64,000 nt of DNA from Bacillus sp. FJAT-27225 (GTDB taxonomy: Bacteria > Bacillota > Bacilli > Bacillales > Cytobacillaceae), in the NCBI RefSeq assembly GCF_001685025.1, contig NZ_MAYU01000023.1:124001-188000 (forward strand). Reading direction: 5' to 3'. Positions 8,819 to 17,587 of this stretch are shown here, one piece after another. Within the stretch, counting starts at the first letter, position 1; every line of letters begins with the position of its first letter. A model generated the notes under the pieces. It did not search any database, was not told the origin of the DNA, and saw only the letters and a list, made by a program, of their open reading frames with translations. A program made the position numbers and the translations under genes.

Positions 8819-9547
8819 TTGGACAAAAAAGAGATTAAACGCCAAAGAGAAAAATCGGAACGCTTTGAGGTTGCGTTCAACCAAATACATACTGAACTGA
8901 AGAAGCTTGCGAACAACGGGGAAACAGACAATTTTGTTGAGCTTCTCCATAAAGTAAAAAACCGCCATGTGCCAATCCGGCGATATTTTGACGATTTGAA
9001 AAGCTATGCCCGTCTCAGGAACGCTCTTGTTCATGAGAAGAACCGCAAGAATTTTTATATTGCTGAGCCTCACATGGAAGTGGTTGAGCAAATTGAGAGC
9101 ATCGCGGAGTTCCTATCGGTTCCGCCATCCATCCTGACGGCAGCCTCAAAAGAGGTGAAGACGTTACAGGCGGATGAAGAGGTAAGCAAAGCGATTTTAA
9201 AGATGGAAAAGCACTCGTTTACACAGTATCCGATATATGATGGAGACCAATTTAAATTTTTAATGACCGAGACCGGTCTTAACAGATTTTTTGCCAGCAG
9301 ATTGAGGGGCTCAGTGATTGACCTCGAAGGGCAGAAGCTTGCTGATGTCCAAAAATTTGAGAATACGAATACGGTTAAAGTTGTTTCGAAAGACATGAAC
9401 GTCTTTGAACTGGAGGATTTATATGATTCCCGGACTGATGAGGATAGCAAGCTTGAAGCGGTCATCATAACCGAGAACGGCTCCCATAAAGAAAAGCCAA
9501 TTGGAATTGTTTCCTCGTGGGATTTAATTAAGATGGAAACGGACTAA
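8819..9547 (+). CDS. CBS-domain protein with helical N-terminal region, unknown function
   Basis: A protein of 242 residues starting at TTG, with GAGGAGGA eight bases upstream. The first 100 residues are highly charged and helical, with LRNALVHEK near residue 70, a pattern like DUF86/HEPN-type helical folds. The second half looks like a CBS pair: SKAILKMEKHSFTQYPIYD begins one CBS motif, and GIVSSWDLIKME closes the second. CBS pairs bind adenine nucleotides and act as energy sensors. There are no membrane segments. The role is unknown and the gene stands alone. Confidence 0.6.
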   Translation: MDKKEIKRQREKSERFEVAFNQIHTELKKLANNGETDNFVELLHKVKNRHVPIRRYFDDLKSYARLRNALVHEKNRKNFYIAEPHMEVVEQIESIAEFLSVPPSILTAASKEVKTLQADEEVSKAILKMEKHSFTQYPIYDGDQFKFLMTETGLNRFFASRLRGSVIDLEGQKLADVQKFENTNTVKVVSKDMNVFELEDLYDSRTDEDSKLEAVIITENGSHKEKPIGIVSSWDLIKMETD

Positions 9548-9576
9548 TTACACAATCATATAGGAAAAATCTAAAA

Positions 9577-9613
9577 AACGGGATTCCATTTTTCAACGGA
9601 ATTCCGTTTTCCT
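9577..9613 (+). terminator. Terminator of the CBS-domain gene
   Basis: An ACGGGATTCC / GGAATTCCGT stem with one mismatch is followed by TTTTCC and further Ts. Confidence 0.6.
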
Positions 9614-9614
9614 T

Positions 9615-9730
9615 TTATCCGCATTAAAGGGAAGTCAAGCCTACTCAGAGCCAAGCCAAATGTCCCTAAATGCCCGATTGGTTCAACTAACCATCAGCAA
9701 AAAAAGCTGATGGAAGTTTCACTTTATCCC
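9615..9730. repeat. Interspersed repeat R1, short copy
   Basis: It runs from TTATCCGCATTAAAGGG to AAGTTTCACTTTATCC and ends in a CATCAGC/GCTGATG hairpin. It matches both ends of the longer copy at 15095-15315 but lacks the middle part. Its right end runs into the DUF1360 gene and supplies that gene's TAA stop. Confidence 0.75.
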
Positions 9731-10149
9731 TTAGGATTCTCTTTAGGGGGTGCTGCGGGAGCATCTTTCTTTTCATGCTCAAGTGCCGAATAATAAGCAA
9801 CCTTCTTTATATTGACACCGACAAATGTCTCGATGATAGACTGGCCGCCTGCAATTGCGAAAATGAATGCCACAATAAGTGCGAAATTCGGAAACAGTAT
9901 ATAAAGGCCGCCAAATAAAATGGCACTCCACACCCCTGCGCACCAATAACAATTTAGCAGGTAACCAAACATATTCTTCGGCACACTTTTAACCTCGCTG
10001 CCGTGAGCTGTGTTGATGCGCTTCTTTTTCATGAAAGGCTTGCGGATAAACTCTGTAATTTTGTCGAAAACAATCAGGTGTGTAAGCCGATAGCTGGCGA
10101 GTATGAGAATGATCAGTTCCAACCAGGACAAGTTTTCTACTATATCCAT
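9724..10149 (-). CDS. DUF1360 membrane protein (YjcA-like)
   Basis: A protein of 141 residues from the ATG at 10149, with TAGGAGG seven bases upstream. It has an N-terminal helix with the DUF1360 pattern LASYRLTHLIVFDKI, then a NCYWCAGVW motif, two more membrane helices and a charged Pro-rich tail. In B. subtilis the DUF1360 protein YjcA is linked to sporulation; here that role is only inferred. Its last codon and stop (GGA TAA) fall inside repeat R1, so the original C-terminus may have been changed when the repeat arrived. Confidence 0.75.
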   Translation of the reverse strand: MDIVENLSWLELIILILASYRLTHLIVFDKITEFIRKPFMKKKRINTAHGSEVKSVPKNMFGYLLNCYWCAGVWSAILFGGLYILFPNFALIVAFIFAIAGGQSIIETFVGVNIKKVAYYSALEHEKKDAPAAPPKENPKG

Positions 10150-10496
10150 TGATGCGCCTCCTAAGTCCTTCTGTTCTATAGTGTTAGCCCGGGCCATTTT
10201 TTCAATCAGATGCCCCTGTCTATCTGTTTCCCTGCCGGTGAACGGAATAATCGTTAACCGCTATATTTTCTGGAAAAAACCGTTCGCGAAAATTTCGGCA
10301 TTATATAGAGAGAACATTGCGCGGGCCCCAGTCTCCGGCAAAACTGGCAAGAGGGTAAACTGGCCCGGCCAAAGGGTCACTTTGGTGGGTCCTGCCTGTC
10401 CTCGGTCTCAGGTCCTAGTTAAAAATCTGGCTGAGGTTCGTTATGGGAAAACCGCAATGGAGCTAAGATAGAGACATAGAAAGGAGATGGAAGAAC
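10150..10496 (+). promoter_or_regulatory. Upstream region of the liaIH-like genes
   Basis: This gap of 347 bases holds no gene that I can support. Between about 10365 and 10420 the motif GGTC(C) recurs at least four times (for example GGGTCACTTTGGTGGGTCC). In B. subtilis LiaR activates the liaI promoter from a site placed like this. A LiaR site here is therefore plausible, but I cannot identify its exact sequence. Confidence 0.25.
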
Positions 10497-10856
10497 ATGA
10501 AAAAATTTGGGTTACTAGTCGCTGGAGGAATCGCGGCGATTATCTTGCTGTCAACCATCGGGCCAATTGCGGGAATGGCAATCAGCCTGGCAATTTTGTA
10601 CTTTGTCATTAAGCAGTTCCTCAAGACAGATTCAACGATGGGGAAAATCGGACTCGGCATAATCGGCTTGATTGTCCTGTCAGCTGCGGCAAGCAACGCC
10701 CCTGCCATTATTGGGGTAGCCGCTGCCTATGTGCTGTACCTTGTGTATAAACAGTGGAACGGAGCGAAGTACGAGGAGCCAGTAAAAGCTGATAATGGTG
10801 ATCCCTTCGCCAACTTTGAACGGCAATGGAACGAACTGAACAAAAACTATAACTAA
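10497..10856 (+). CDS. LiaI-like (lmo0954-type) membrane protein
   Basis: A protein of 119 residues, with AAAGGAG about twelve bases before the ATG. Three or four hydrophobic helices fill residues 3-85, and an acidic tail ends with FANFERQWNELNKNY. That tail resembles the C-terminus of LiaI (FDDEWEEFLKK). It is followed directly by a PspA/LiaH gene, the arrangement of liaI-liaH, in which LiaI anchors LiaH to the membrane. The protein may instead belong to the related lmo0954 family. It lies 14 bp upstream of liaH and is clearly in the same operon. Confidence 0.7.
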   Translation: MKKFGLLVAGGIAAIILLSTIGPIAGMAISLAILYFVIKQFLKTDSTMGKIGLGIIGLIVLSAAASNAPAIIGVAAAYVLYLVYKQWNGAKYEEPVKADNGDPFANFERQWNELNKNYN

Positions 10857-10870
10857 AGGAGAGAATGGAA

Positions 10871-11512
10871 ATGGCAAACATCTTTACGAAACTGAAAAAC
10901 ACCGTAATGGCAGACCTTCACGAAGCATTGGACAAAAAGGAAAAGCAGAATCCGGTTGCAATGCTGAATGAATACTTGCGCCAATGTGAAAAAGAAACTG
11001 AAAAGGTCAGGAAGTTGGTCGAGCGCCAGCATGCGTTGAAAGAAGAATTCACACGCGAGTACCATCTCGCAAACGAAATGGCGGATAAGCGCCGGCACCA
11101 GGCAGAGGTCGCAAGCCAGGCGGGCGAAAGGGATCTAGTTGAGTTCGCAAGCCGTGAGCAGCTGCAATATACGGAGCGGGCAGCACGCCTGGAAGAGGCA
11201 ATTGCCCATGCTGGAAGGCAACTGAACGAGCTTGAAGCCAGATATGAAGAAATGAAGCATAAACTGAAGGACATGAACCTTCGCCGTCTTGAATTAATGG
11301 GCCGTGAAAATATGAGCCGCGCCAACCATCGAATCAATCAGGTTGTTGACACAGGTGAAATCAAATCGGCGAACAAGTTCAGGGAGATTGAATCCTATCT
11401 GGATAATCTGGAGCACGAAGTCAACGGCTCCTATTTCCGCAATACGATTGATGCCAGGATCGCCCAGCTTGAAAAAGATCTTAAGAACAAGGAAATGAAA
11501 GACGCGCAATAG
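10871..11512 (+). CDS. liaH: PspA/IM30-family envelope-stress protein LiaH
   Basis: A protein of 213 residues from the ATG at 10871, nine bases after AAAGGAG; an ATG at 10865 is too close. The whole chain is a long amphipathic coiled coil, as in PspA, Vipp1 and LiaH, beginning with an amphipathic helix (ANIFTKLKNTVMADLHEAL). These proteins form large rings or filaments on the inner face of a damaged membrane. The neighbours (LiaI-like before, LiaFSR after) fix it as the LiaH member. A terminator directly after the gene separates liaIH from liaFSR. Confidence 0.9.
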   Translation: MANIFTKLKNTVMADLHEALDKKEKQNPVAMLNEYLRQCEKETEKVRKLVERQHALKEEFTREYHLANEMADKRRHQAEVASQAGERDLVEFASREQLQYTERAARLEEAIAHAGRQLNELEARYEEMKHKLKDMNLRRLELMGRENMSRANHRINQVVDTGEIKSANKFREIESYLDNLEHEVNGSYFRNTIDARIAQLEKDLKNKEMKDAQ

Positions 11513-11522
11513 CGGATGTGAG

Positions 11523-11550
11523 GGAGACCCGGGTGTAGCGGGTCTCCTTT
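11523..11550 (+). terminator. Terminator between liaH and liaF
   Basis: GGAGACCCG (11523-11531) pairs with CGGGTCTCC (11539-11547), followed by only three Ts. It probably lets some read-through into liaFSR, so that liaIH is made in excess. Confidence 0.7.
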
Positions 11551-11702
11551 CAGGCAGAAAATCGTGATGGTCTCTTCCTGAAAAACCTTGGTAATGATAT
11601 CCTAGAAATGATAAAAGCAGACAGGATTAAAAATGACTATGAATGGTACGCCAGTGTGATGGCGATTATCGATATACAGCAAACCTGCGGGGAGGAAACA
11701 AG

Positions 11703-12434
11703 ATGGATAGAAAAATGACGGGGGATAATATGGGCTGGCTAATCATTGCTGGTGCAATCGTGCTTCTATTGGAGATCGCGTTTTTCAATAGCGGGCTGCT
11801 TTTTTCCATCTTCCTCTCAGGAGCGATGATTTATTTAGGGAGGAAGAAGCGGCATTCGAAGTTCTGGAGGCTGCTTTTCTGGGTAGGGATTGTCATCCTT
11901 GTCACAAGCATTATCAATATGATGACCTTCAAGCTTATTCTCATTGCGATACTGATTTTTGTACTGACCCAATTTATGCAGTCGAAAAAGGCGCCAAAGC
12001 AACTTAAGCCTGAAATCAGCCCATCCGCTGCTATGCCGGGGAAGCCTTTGATACGGACTCGTCCGCTTTTTGAAAATGTAATCTTTGGATCGCAGAAGAC
12101 TCCTGATGGGGTTTATGACTGGAATGATATCAACATCCAAACAGGAATTGGCGACACGGTAATCGATTTGAGTTATACGCTTCTTCCAAAAGGGGAATCG
12201 GTCATCTTTATCCGTAATTTGGTTGGCAATGTCCGGATTCTTGTGCCCTATGAGCTGGAAGTGAGCATCCATCATTCTGTCATTGCCGGCTCAACAACTG
12301 TATTCGAGCATGAGGAACCAAAGGTATTTAACCAGGTTCTGCAAATGAGGACTGCTGATTACGAAATCGCGAGCCAAAAAGTGAAAATATGTACCTCGCT
12401 AATTGTCGGGAACCTTGAGGTGACGAGGATATGA
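11703..12434 (+). CDS. liaF: LiaF-like negative regulator of the LiaSR system
   Basis: A protein of 243 residues from the ATG at 11703, seven bases after GGGGAGG. Four short hydrophobic helices occupy residues 10-95. A C-terminal DUF2154/LiaF domain follows, with FGSQKTPDGVYDWNDINIQ, GDTVIDLS and VPYELEVSIHHSVIAGSTT. In B. subtilis LiaF holds the LiaS kinase inactive until lipid II antibiotics such as bacitracin or daptomycin disturb the envelope. The stop codon overlaps the liaS start (ATGA), a sign of translational coupling. Confidence 0.9.
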   Translation: MDRKMTGDNMGWLIIAGAIVLLLEIAFFNSGLLFSIFLSGAMIYLGRKKRHSKFWRLLFWVGIVILVTSIINMMTFKLILIAILIFVLTQFMQSKKAPKQLKPEISPSAAMPGKPLIRTRPLFENVIFGSQKTPDGVYDWNDINIQTGIGDTVIDLSYTLLPKGESVIFIRNLVGNVRILVPYELEVSIHHSVIAGSTTVFEHEEPKVFNQVLQMRTADYEIASQKVKICTSLIVGNLEVTRI

Positions 12435-13474
12435 GTGCGATTCAGCGCCAGGTAGTTTGGGGCCTCGGTTTTGCGTTTCTTTTAACAGCGGCCAGCACGG
12501 CGGCGTTTTTTGCCGTGTATCCGTTAGAGAAATGGTCCTATTTATGGACGAAGGATGTAATGGGGATTCCATTCCTTATCTTTACCCCTCTGTTCGGTTG
12601 TGTGTTAGGAACAATTGGCGGATTCCTTGCCGGCCAATACTGGAGGTCACAGTTTGCACTTGTAGAACAATCGCTTCGCCAAATTGAAGAAGGCCACTAT
12701 TCGGAACAGAAAGGCAGCAGCAATCTTTATGAAATGAAGCAAATTCAGGAGCGGATCGGCAATTTGAACCGGCAGCTGACTGAGAAAGCAAAAATATCAC
12801 AGCGGCTTGCAACTGAAAAAGCGGAAGTTCAGGAAAATCGCATCCAGGAAATTATCTCCCAGGAACGAAACCGGCTCGCCCGTGAGTTGCACGATTCTGT
12901 TAGCCAGCAGCTTTTTGCAGCATCGATGATGATGTCTGCCATTACGGAAGGGAGACGGGATGGGGATCCGCATGGACAGCAGCTAAAGTTGGTTGAGGGC
13001 ATGATTCACCAGTCACAAATTGAAATGCGTGCGCTCCTTCTCCACCTCAGACCAGCGGCATTGAAAGGCAAGTCATTGCAGGAAGGAATTGCCGAGTTGA
13101 TGAATGAACTTGCCCAAAAGGTGACGATTGACATTAGCTGGAAGGCTGAGGACTTCCTTATGGATAAAGGGGTTGAGGATCACTTGTTTCGGATTCTTCA
13201 GGAATCGGTCTCCAATACGCTTCGCCATGCTAAGGCTAATTCCTTGAGTGTCCTGTTAGTAAAGCGTGACGGGCTTATTATCCTGCGCGTAACTGACGAT
13301 GGGGTAGGTTTCGATGAAGCAGACAGAAAGGCTGGCTCCTACGGAATGCAAAACATGCATGAACGTGCCTTGGAAGTCGGCGGAACATTAAAGGTAATTT
13401 CAGTTAAAAATAAAGGGACGCGGCTTGAAGTGAAGGTTCCGGCTGTGTCGAATGGGGATGGGGAAAATGATTAA
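12431..13474 (+). CDS. liaS: Sensor histidine kinase LiaS
   Basis: A protein of 347 residues. Two membrane helices (about 9-30 and 46-68) enclose a very short extracytoplasmic loop, the intramembrane-sensing layout. A HAMP-like linker leads to a HisKA_3 dimerisation motif [13 protein letters not shown], with His154 as the phosphorylation site. The ATPase domain shows the N-box-like [13 protein letters not shown] and the DDGVGFD loop. It overlaps liaF by four bases and liaR by eight, so the three are produced together. The signal is envelope stress relayed through LiaF. Confidence 0.9.
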   Translation: MSAIQRQVVWGLGFAFLLTAASTAAFFAVYPLEKWSYLWTKDVMGIPFLIFTPLFGCVLGTIGGFLAGQYWRSQFALVEQSLRQIEEGHYSEQKGSSNLYEMKQIQERIGNLNRQLTEKAKISQRLATEKAEVQENRIQEIISQERNRLARELHDSVSQQLFAASMMMSAITEGRRDGDPHGQQLKLVEGMIHQSQIEMRALLLHLRPAALKGKSLQEGIAELMNELAQKVTIDISWKAEDFLMDKGVEDHLFRILQESVSNTLRHAKANSLSVLLVKRDGLIILRVTDDGVGFDEADRKAGSYGMQNMHERALEVGGTLKVISVKNKGTRLEVKVPAVSNGDGEND

Positions 13475-14099
13475 TGTAGTGTTTGTGGATGACCATGAAA
13501 TGGTACGGATTGGTGTTTCATCCTATCTTTCTGCACAGCCTGATATCGAGGTTATTGGTGAGGCAGACAACGGAAAGAAAGGAGTCGAGCTGGCCCTGTC
13601 ACTTAGGCCGGATATCATCCTGATGGACCTTGTCATGAAAGAGATGGATGGAATTGAAGCAACAAGGCAAATTATCGAGCAATGGCCAGAGGCGAAAATC
13701 ATTATAGTAACAAGCTTCCTGGATGACGAAAAAGTATATCCGGCACTCGAGGCTGGAGCGACCAGCTATATGCTAAAGACCTCCAAGGCAAGTGAAATTG
13801 CCAACGCCGTCCGTGCTACATACAATGGCCAGTCCATCCTGGAGCCGGAAGTGACCGGAAAAATGATGATGAAGATGCGCCAGAAAAAAGAAATCCTCCC
13901 CCATGAAGAACTGACAGAGCGTGAAATGGAAATCCTCCTTCTTATGACCACAGGCAAAACGAATCAGGAAATCGCTGATGAACTGTTTATCGCTCTAAAA
14001 ACAGTAAAGACCCATGTCAGCAACATTCTTTCTAAGCTTCAGGTACAGGACAGGACCCAGGCAGTTATCTATGCGTTCAAACATCATCTTGTTGAATAG
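13467..14099 (+). CDS. liaR: Response regulator LiaR (NarL/LuxR type)
   Basis: A protein of 210 residues if begun at the ATG at 13467 ([16 protein letters not shown]); an ATG at 13452 would add five residues. The receiver domain has the acidic pair DD at 8-9, phospho-acceptor Asp54 in [12 protein letters not shown], the Thr in VTS and the Lys in MLKTS. The C-terminal LuxR helix-turn-helix contains [22 protein letters not shown]. It should activate liaIH upstream. A terminator follows 28 bp later. Confidence 0.9.
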   Translation: MINVVFVDDHEMVRIGVSSYLSAQPDIEVIGEADNGKKGVELALSLRPDIILMDLVMKEMDGIEATRQIIEQWPEAKIIIVTSFLDDEKVYPALEAGATSYMLKTSKASEIANAVRATYNGQSILEPEVTGKMMMKMRQKKEILPHEELTEREMEILLLMTTGKTNQEIADELFIALKTVKTHVSNILSKLQVQDRTQAVIYAFKHHLVE

Positions 14100-14126
14100 G
14101 GTGCCTGCCCAAGTAGAACCCGAATT

Positions 14127-14156
14127 AAGCCTTTCGTTTAGTGCGAAGGCTTTTTC
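14127..14156 (+). terminator. Terminator of liaFSR
   Basis: AAGCCTTTCG and CGAAGGCTT form a stem with one bulged T, followed by TTTTTCTTT. Confidence 0.75.
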
Positions 14157-14216
14157 TTTAAGGAAAACTTTCGATTTCGTTATTCGGATTAACTTTTTTA
14201 TTGAGTTTTTCTACGT

Positions 14217-14365
14217 TCAGCTACAGCGCCTATCGCCTAGCAAACTTCAGGTCTCCTCCCTACGATAAGTCATCATCGAATCGCTATCGCTCTTCGTGAT
14301 TCCTTTATCTCAGTCAGAGCCCCTCCAGTTTGTACGGCGATGTTCAAGGCGCTTGCGCTTTTGTT
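14217..14365. repeat. Interspersed Bacillaceae-type repeat R2
   Basis: It begins CAGCTACAGCGCCTATCGCC and ends AAGGCGCTTGCGCTTTT. I recognise this pattern as a short intergenic repeat common in Bacillus-related genomes. A relative sits inside the composite repeat at 40061-40180. The right end overlaps the last codons of the TrkA-C membrane protein gene and supplies its stop codon. Confidence 0.6.
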
Positions 14366-15078
14366 TGTTGATGCGCCTTGGCTTCAAGCTTTTTTTCCTT
14401 AAGTTCCTTTTGGGCTTTAATTTCATCAGCAAAAAAATCCTGCAGGAAATCTTTGTCGCCATAAAGAAGAAGCTGATCACCAGCCTGTATTTCTTCTTCG
14501 TACCGTTTTTGACGAAGAATTACATCCCCTCTCCTAATAAATAGAACATTGATGTCCTCTTCGCCCTTTATAAACTCCTCAAAGGGTTTTCCGATAAATC
14601 TAGACGTTTCATGGACATGGATATCGGCAAAAAAATCATTCTCCTGCTGTAAAAAAACATCCTTGATGGGTAAATCTTCGAGGTTGTAATCTTCCTCGAG
14701 CTTTATATGAAGTCGGTCAGAAAGCTTTTTTTGGACAGTTGGGAGTTTTAATATAATCAGCAAGGCTCCCATGATTCCAGCGACGATGCCAATTTCTTTC
14801 ATATGAAAGCTTTTTTGGAGAATGCCACTAATAGCAGAAATAATGACCGCAAGCGAGAAGACTCCGAACAAGATTAGAAAAGCGCCAAGCCGTCTCCTTA
14901 AAGGATGTGCAATGATTAACTCTGATTCACCGGTTGTAAATCCTGTTGCAGTCAAGATCGAAATAACCTGGAATCGTGCAACATGTTTATCCAGGCCAGT
15001 CAATACGAAAAGGGCAGTACATACTTCTACAACCAATAAGATGATTCCTATATAAAGGGCAATAAATGCGTAGCCCAT
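14344..15078 (-). CDS. Membrane protein with TrkA-C (RCK_C) domain
   Basis: A protein of 244 residues from the ATG at 15078, preceded by AGGAGGACGACT. Three hydrophobic helices (about 3-28, 62-85 and 92-110) are followed by a soluble domain. The end of that domain is a TrkA-C fold: GKPFEEFIKGEEDINVLFIR, then QAGDQLLLYGDKDFLQDFF. Such domains bind small ligands and regulate cation or nucleotide-sensitive transport. No ion-selectivity filter is visible, so transport itself is doubtful. The C-terminal KAQAP and stop are encoded by repeat R2, so the natural end may have been replaced. Confidence 0.7.
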   Translation of the reverse strand: MGYAFIALYIGIILLVVEVCTALFVLTGLDKHVARFQVISILTATGFTTGESELIIAHPLRRRLGAFLILFGVFSLAVIISAISGILQKSFHMKEIGIVAGIMGALLIILKLPTVQKKLSDRLHIKLEEDYNLEDLPIKDVFLQQENDFFADIHVHETSRFIGKPFEEFIKGEEDINVLFIRRGDVILRQKRYEEEIQAGDQLLLYGDKDFLQDFFADEIKAQKELKEKKLEAKAHQQTKAQAP

Positions 15079-15094
15079 AGTCGTCCTCCTGACT

Positions 15095-15315
15095 TTATCC
15101 CGCATTAAGGGGAAGTAAGCCTACTTAGAGGCAACTGTCCCTAAATGCCCGATTGGTGAACTACAGTGAAACTTGCCGCAGAGGGTTTCAGCGGCATAGT
15201 TGAACCAATCGGGTTCATAGTGCCGCTTAGTCGGCGTCTTTTGGCGAATTAGCGGCAGTAGAACGGGACTAACCATCAGTGGGAGTTCACCACTGATGGA
15301 AGGTTCACTTTATCC
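15095..15315. repeat. Interspersed repeat R1, full-length copy
   Basis: About 220 bp from TTATCCCGCATTAAGG to GGTTCACTTTATCC. It contains nested inverted repeats: CCGATTGGT...ACCAATCGG, GCCGC...GCGGC and CATCAGTGG...CCACTGATG. The short copy at 9615-9730 and a divergent one at 33995-34161 share its ends. It could fold into a structured RNA. No open frame is present. Confidence 0.8.
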
Positions 15316-15324
15316 TTATCGCCA

Positions 15325-15356
15325 AAAAAGCCTAAAGGAAATGATCCTTTAGGCTT
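15325..15356 (-). terminator. Terminator overlapping the end of the 87-aa gene
   Basis: On the minus strand AAGCCTAAAGGA pairs with TCCTTTAGGCTT and runs into TTTTTT. The stop codon TAA lies inside the first arm. Confidence 0.85.
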
Positions 15357-15612
15357 CGTCTTGCTTGTTTTGGTTATAATACTGGACTCCGTATTGGGAG
15401 CCTTCACTCACCATCTTGTTGTCATCAATATCCATCGGATCCGACAAACCTGCTTTTGCAACTACAGGCTCTTGGCTCGTCTTTCCAAAAGGCAGTTTAT
15501 TTGCAACTGTTTCATACATGCCCTTCATGTCCACTTTTGAAGGCTTAAACGCATACCAGAGAAGGGCTCCAATCCCGGCTCCTGCTACTAAAAAGCGTGT
15601 ATTTTTCTTCAT
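15349..15612 (-). CDS. Small membrane-anchored protein (87 aa), unknown
   Basis: The ATG at 15612 follows AAAGGAGAGG. A Lys-rich start and one hydrophobic helix with small residues (VAGAGIGALLWYAF) are followed by a soluble tail with SDPMDIDDNKMVSEGSQYG. The start resembles YtxH-type stress proteins, but the rest does not match what I remember of that family. It forms a single-gene unit with its own terminator. Confidence 0.55.
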   Translation of the reverse strand: MKKNTRFLVAGAGIGALLWYAFKPSKVDMKGMYETVANKLPFGKTSQEPVVAKAGLSDPMDIDDNKMVSEGSQYGVQYYNQNKQDEA

Positions 15613-15767
15613 GCTGGATCCTCTCCTTTATTAATATGTCCCTTTATAGATTCTTAAGCTTGTGCCTTTTCAATACCCGGTTTTATAAAAATAGAAACCA
15701 GAAACGTAAGATGAGTTTTGAAAGTAAGGGAGATGGGGATGGATAAAGTATGATGATCCTTTAGGAT

Positions 15768-16727
15768 GTGGTGTATTTGAAAAAAATGTATAAGAACAAT
15801 TCTTGGTGCTGGTATGACTTTGAAAGGTTCAATCTTGGGGGTTTACAGGAAATTGCTGCTGCCGAGCCAGACTATGACTTGGAATATTGGATCAAAAAAA
15901 TACAGGAAACAGAGGCGAACAGTATTGTCGTTAATACATTTAAACCGGGTGCTGAATGGGTTTGCGGCTCATTGGTTTTTAGGCAGGAATTAGCGGATAG
16001 GGAGGATAACCATATTTTCTATTTTTTTATTGCCAAGAATTTTATGGTTACTTCAAACCTGGAATACAATTTATTGGGAAACCACAAAGATAAAAAGGTA
16101 TTAAATCCACAAATGGAGAAAGCTGGAAATGCAATTGAAGGCTTTTCCGTCCTGCTTGGTGAAATAATGACAAACAGCCTGATTAAAATAGATCCTTTTG
16201 AAGAAAAACTTGATAATCTGTTATGGAAAATGAAAGAGGAAAACAGCACTGAAATTCTCGAAGAGATTTATCAAAGCAGGCATGAATTGCTAGTTCTGAA
16301 GCGTTTGATGATTCCGATTAGGGAAATTAAAATTGCGCTGGAGGAAGCATTTGCAGAATTGATAACAGATAAACCTTCTTACAGGAGAATTTGTTTGAAA
16401 ATTGAACGAGGGTTCACAATTATCGACGATTATCAAACTGAAATCGATACTTTGATTAATCTGGAAGAGGTTGTTTCCTCTCACCGAGGCAACGAGATCA
16501 TGAAGACACTCACCGTCCTTACAACATTATTCACACCAGTGACGGCACTTGGAGCGATATGGGGCATGAACTTCAAGCATATGCCAGAGCTGGATTGGGC
16601 GTACGGATATTTGTTCTCTTTTGTGGTCATCATTATTTCAACTTTCCTTTTATATATTATTCTCAAAAAGAAAGGCTGGTCCGGGGATATTTTACGAGGT
16701 AAAAAGAAGAATTCATTCTTTAAATGA
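15768..16727 (+). CDS. CorA-family divalent cation transporter
   Basis: Up to 319 residues. The start is uncertain: GTG at 15768 or 15771, TTG at 15777, or ATG at 15786, with AGGAT at 15763. A large cytoplasmic N-terminal domain precedes two C-terminal membrane helices. The first ends in the family signature GMN (IWGMNFKHMPELDW), which forms the pore mouth. The acidic loop between the helices is short, and a basic tail follows (KKKGWSGDILRGKKK). CorA pentamers take up Mg2+ or export other divalent ions. No magnesium riboswitch was seen upstream. It is comparable to B. subtilis YfjQ. Confidence 0.85.
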   Translation: MVYLKKMYKNNSWCWYDFERFNLGGLQEIAAAEPDYDLEYWIKKIQETEANSIVVNTFKPGAEWVCGSLVFRQELADREDNHIFYFFIAKNFMVTSNLEYNLLGNHKDKKVLNPQMEKAGNAIEGFSVLLGEIMTNSLIKIDPFEEKLDNLLWKMKEENSTEILEEIYQSRHELLVLKRLMIPIREIKIALEEAFAELITDKPSYRRICLKIERGFTIIDDYQTEIDTLINLEEVVSSHRGNEIMKTLTVLTTLFTPVTALGAIWGMNFKHMPELDWAYGYLFSFVVIIISTFLLYIILKKKGWSGDILRGKKKNSFFK

Positions 16728-16736
16728 CTAAAAAAG

Positions 16737-16760
16737 AACCCGGCATATAGCCGGGTTTAC
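16737..16760. terminator. Terminator between corA-like and yetJ
   Basis: AACCCGGC (16737-16744) pairs with GCCGGGTT (16750-16757). It lies between convergent genes. Confidence 0.7.
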
Positions 16761-16841
16761 TATGTTGCTGGAAAACAGGGCGGGGGTATAGCCCATCTTT
16801 CCTTTATCAAATTAAAACAAGTTCAAAGCATTTGAGGAGTA

Positions 16842-17477
16842 TTAATCATCGCTGCCTAGGATTCCAAATATACGCAGGATACTCGTGAACAAGTTGAGGA
16901 AGTCCAGATAAAGGTTCAATGCCATCAACGGAACTTCCTCTGCAGTCACACCATAATGTTTCATCCTGCTAAAATCAAATAAAATAAAACCACTGAACAC
17001 GAGTACGCCGATAAATGAAAAGGCAAGCATACCTGTTGAGCTAAGCGGCCAGAAAATATGGAAGATGGAAATTGCAATCAGGGCAAGCAGGGCTGCGAGC
17101 AGCATACCGCCCATCCATGAGAAATCCCTTTTTGATTTAGTAGCATAGACGCCAAGGCCTGCAAAGACAACCGTTGTTGTCGAAAGCGCTAAAATGACCG
17201 TCTGGCCGCCTGATGCAGCAGTATAATAGGCAACCAATGGATATGTGGTAATACCGGTAAGGAATGTAAATGTATAAAGGAATGTGTATGATATCAGCTT
17301 TTTCCGGCGAATAAGGAACGCGAACAACAGCATGCCAAGTTCCACAAAAACAAGTGGCATGAAAAGTGCCGGCGGGACGAAGATACCTGCCATGGAGCCA
17401 AGCAATGCAAATGCAATCGACATGGCGAACGTCCTCATAACTGAGGGTAAGTGTTCAGAACTTGTTTGAGCGTACAT
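16842..17477 (-). CDS. yetJ: Bax inhibitor-1 family calcium-leak channel YetJ
   Basis: A protein of 211 residues with seven hydrophobic helices, preceded by AGAGGTGAT. The C-terminus LYLDFLNLFTSILRIFGILGSDD matches the known end of B. subtilis YetJ, including the paired Asp residues near the pore. In that protein an Asp pair gates calcium leak according to pH. Other shared landmarks are LMPLVFVELGMLLFAFLIRRKK-like helix 2 and LFDFSRMKHYG in helix 6. It is a single gene facing corA. Confidence 0.9.
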   Translation of the reverse strand: MYAQTSSEHLPSVMRTFAMSIAFALLGSMAGIFVPPALFMPLVFVELGMLLFAFLIRRKKLISYTFLYTFTFLTGITTYPLVAYYTAASGGQTVILALSTTTVVFAGLGVYATKSKRDFSWMGGMLLAALLALIAISIFHIFWPLSSTGMLAFSFIGVLVFSGFILFDFSRMKHYGVTAEEVPLMALNLYLDFLNLFTSILRIFGILGSDD

Positions 17478-17587
17478 TAAATAAGATCACCTCTGAATGA
17501 TTAGTAATGTGTTGTACGGGCAACTTTATGAAAGGTTTCAACCTTCATTATATTTTTTTGAAAAATTTTAGTCGGATGTTAAAATTA

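Noticed and set aside
15640-15767. Magnesium riboswitch before the CorA gene
   Set aside because: The gap is short and shows no conserved M-box or terminator elements.
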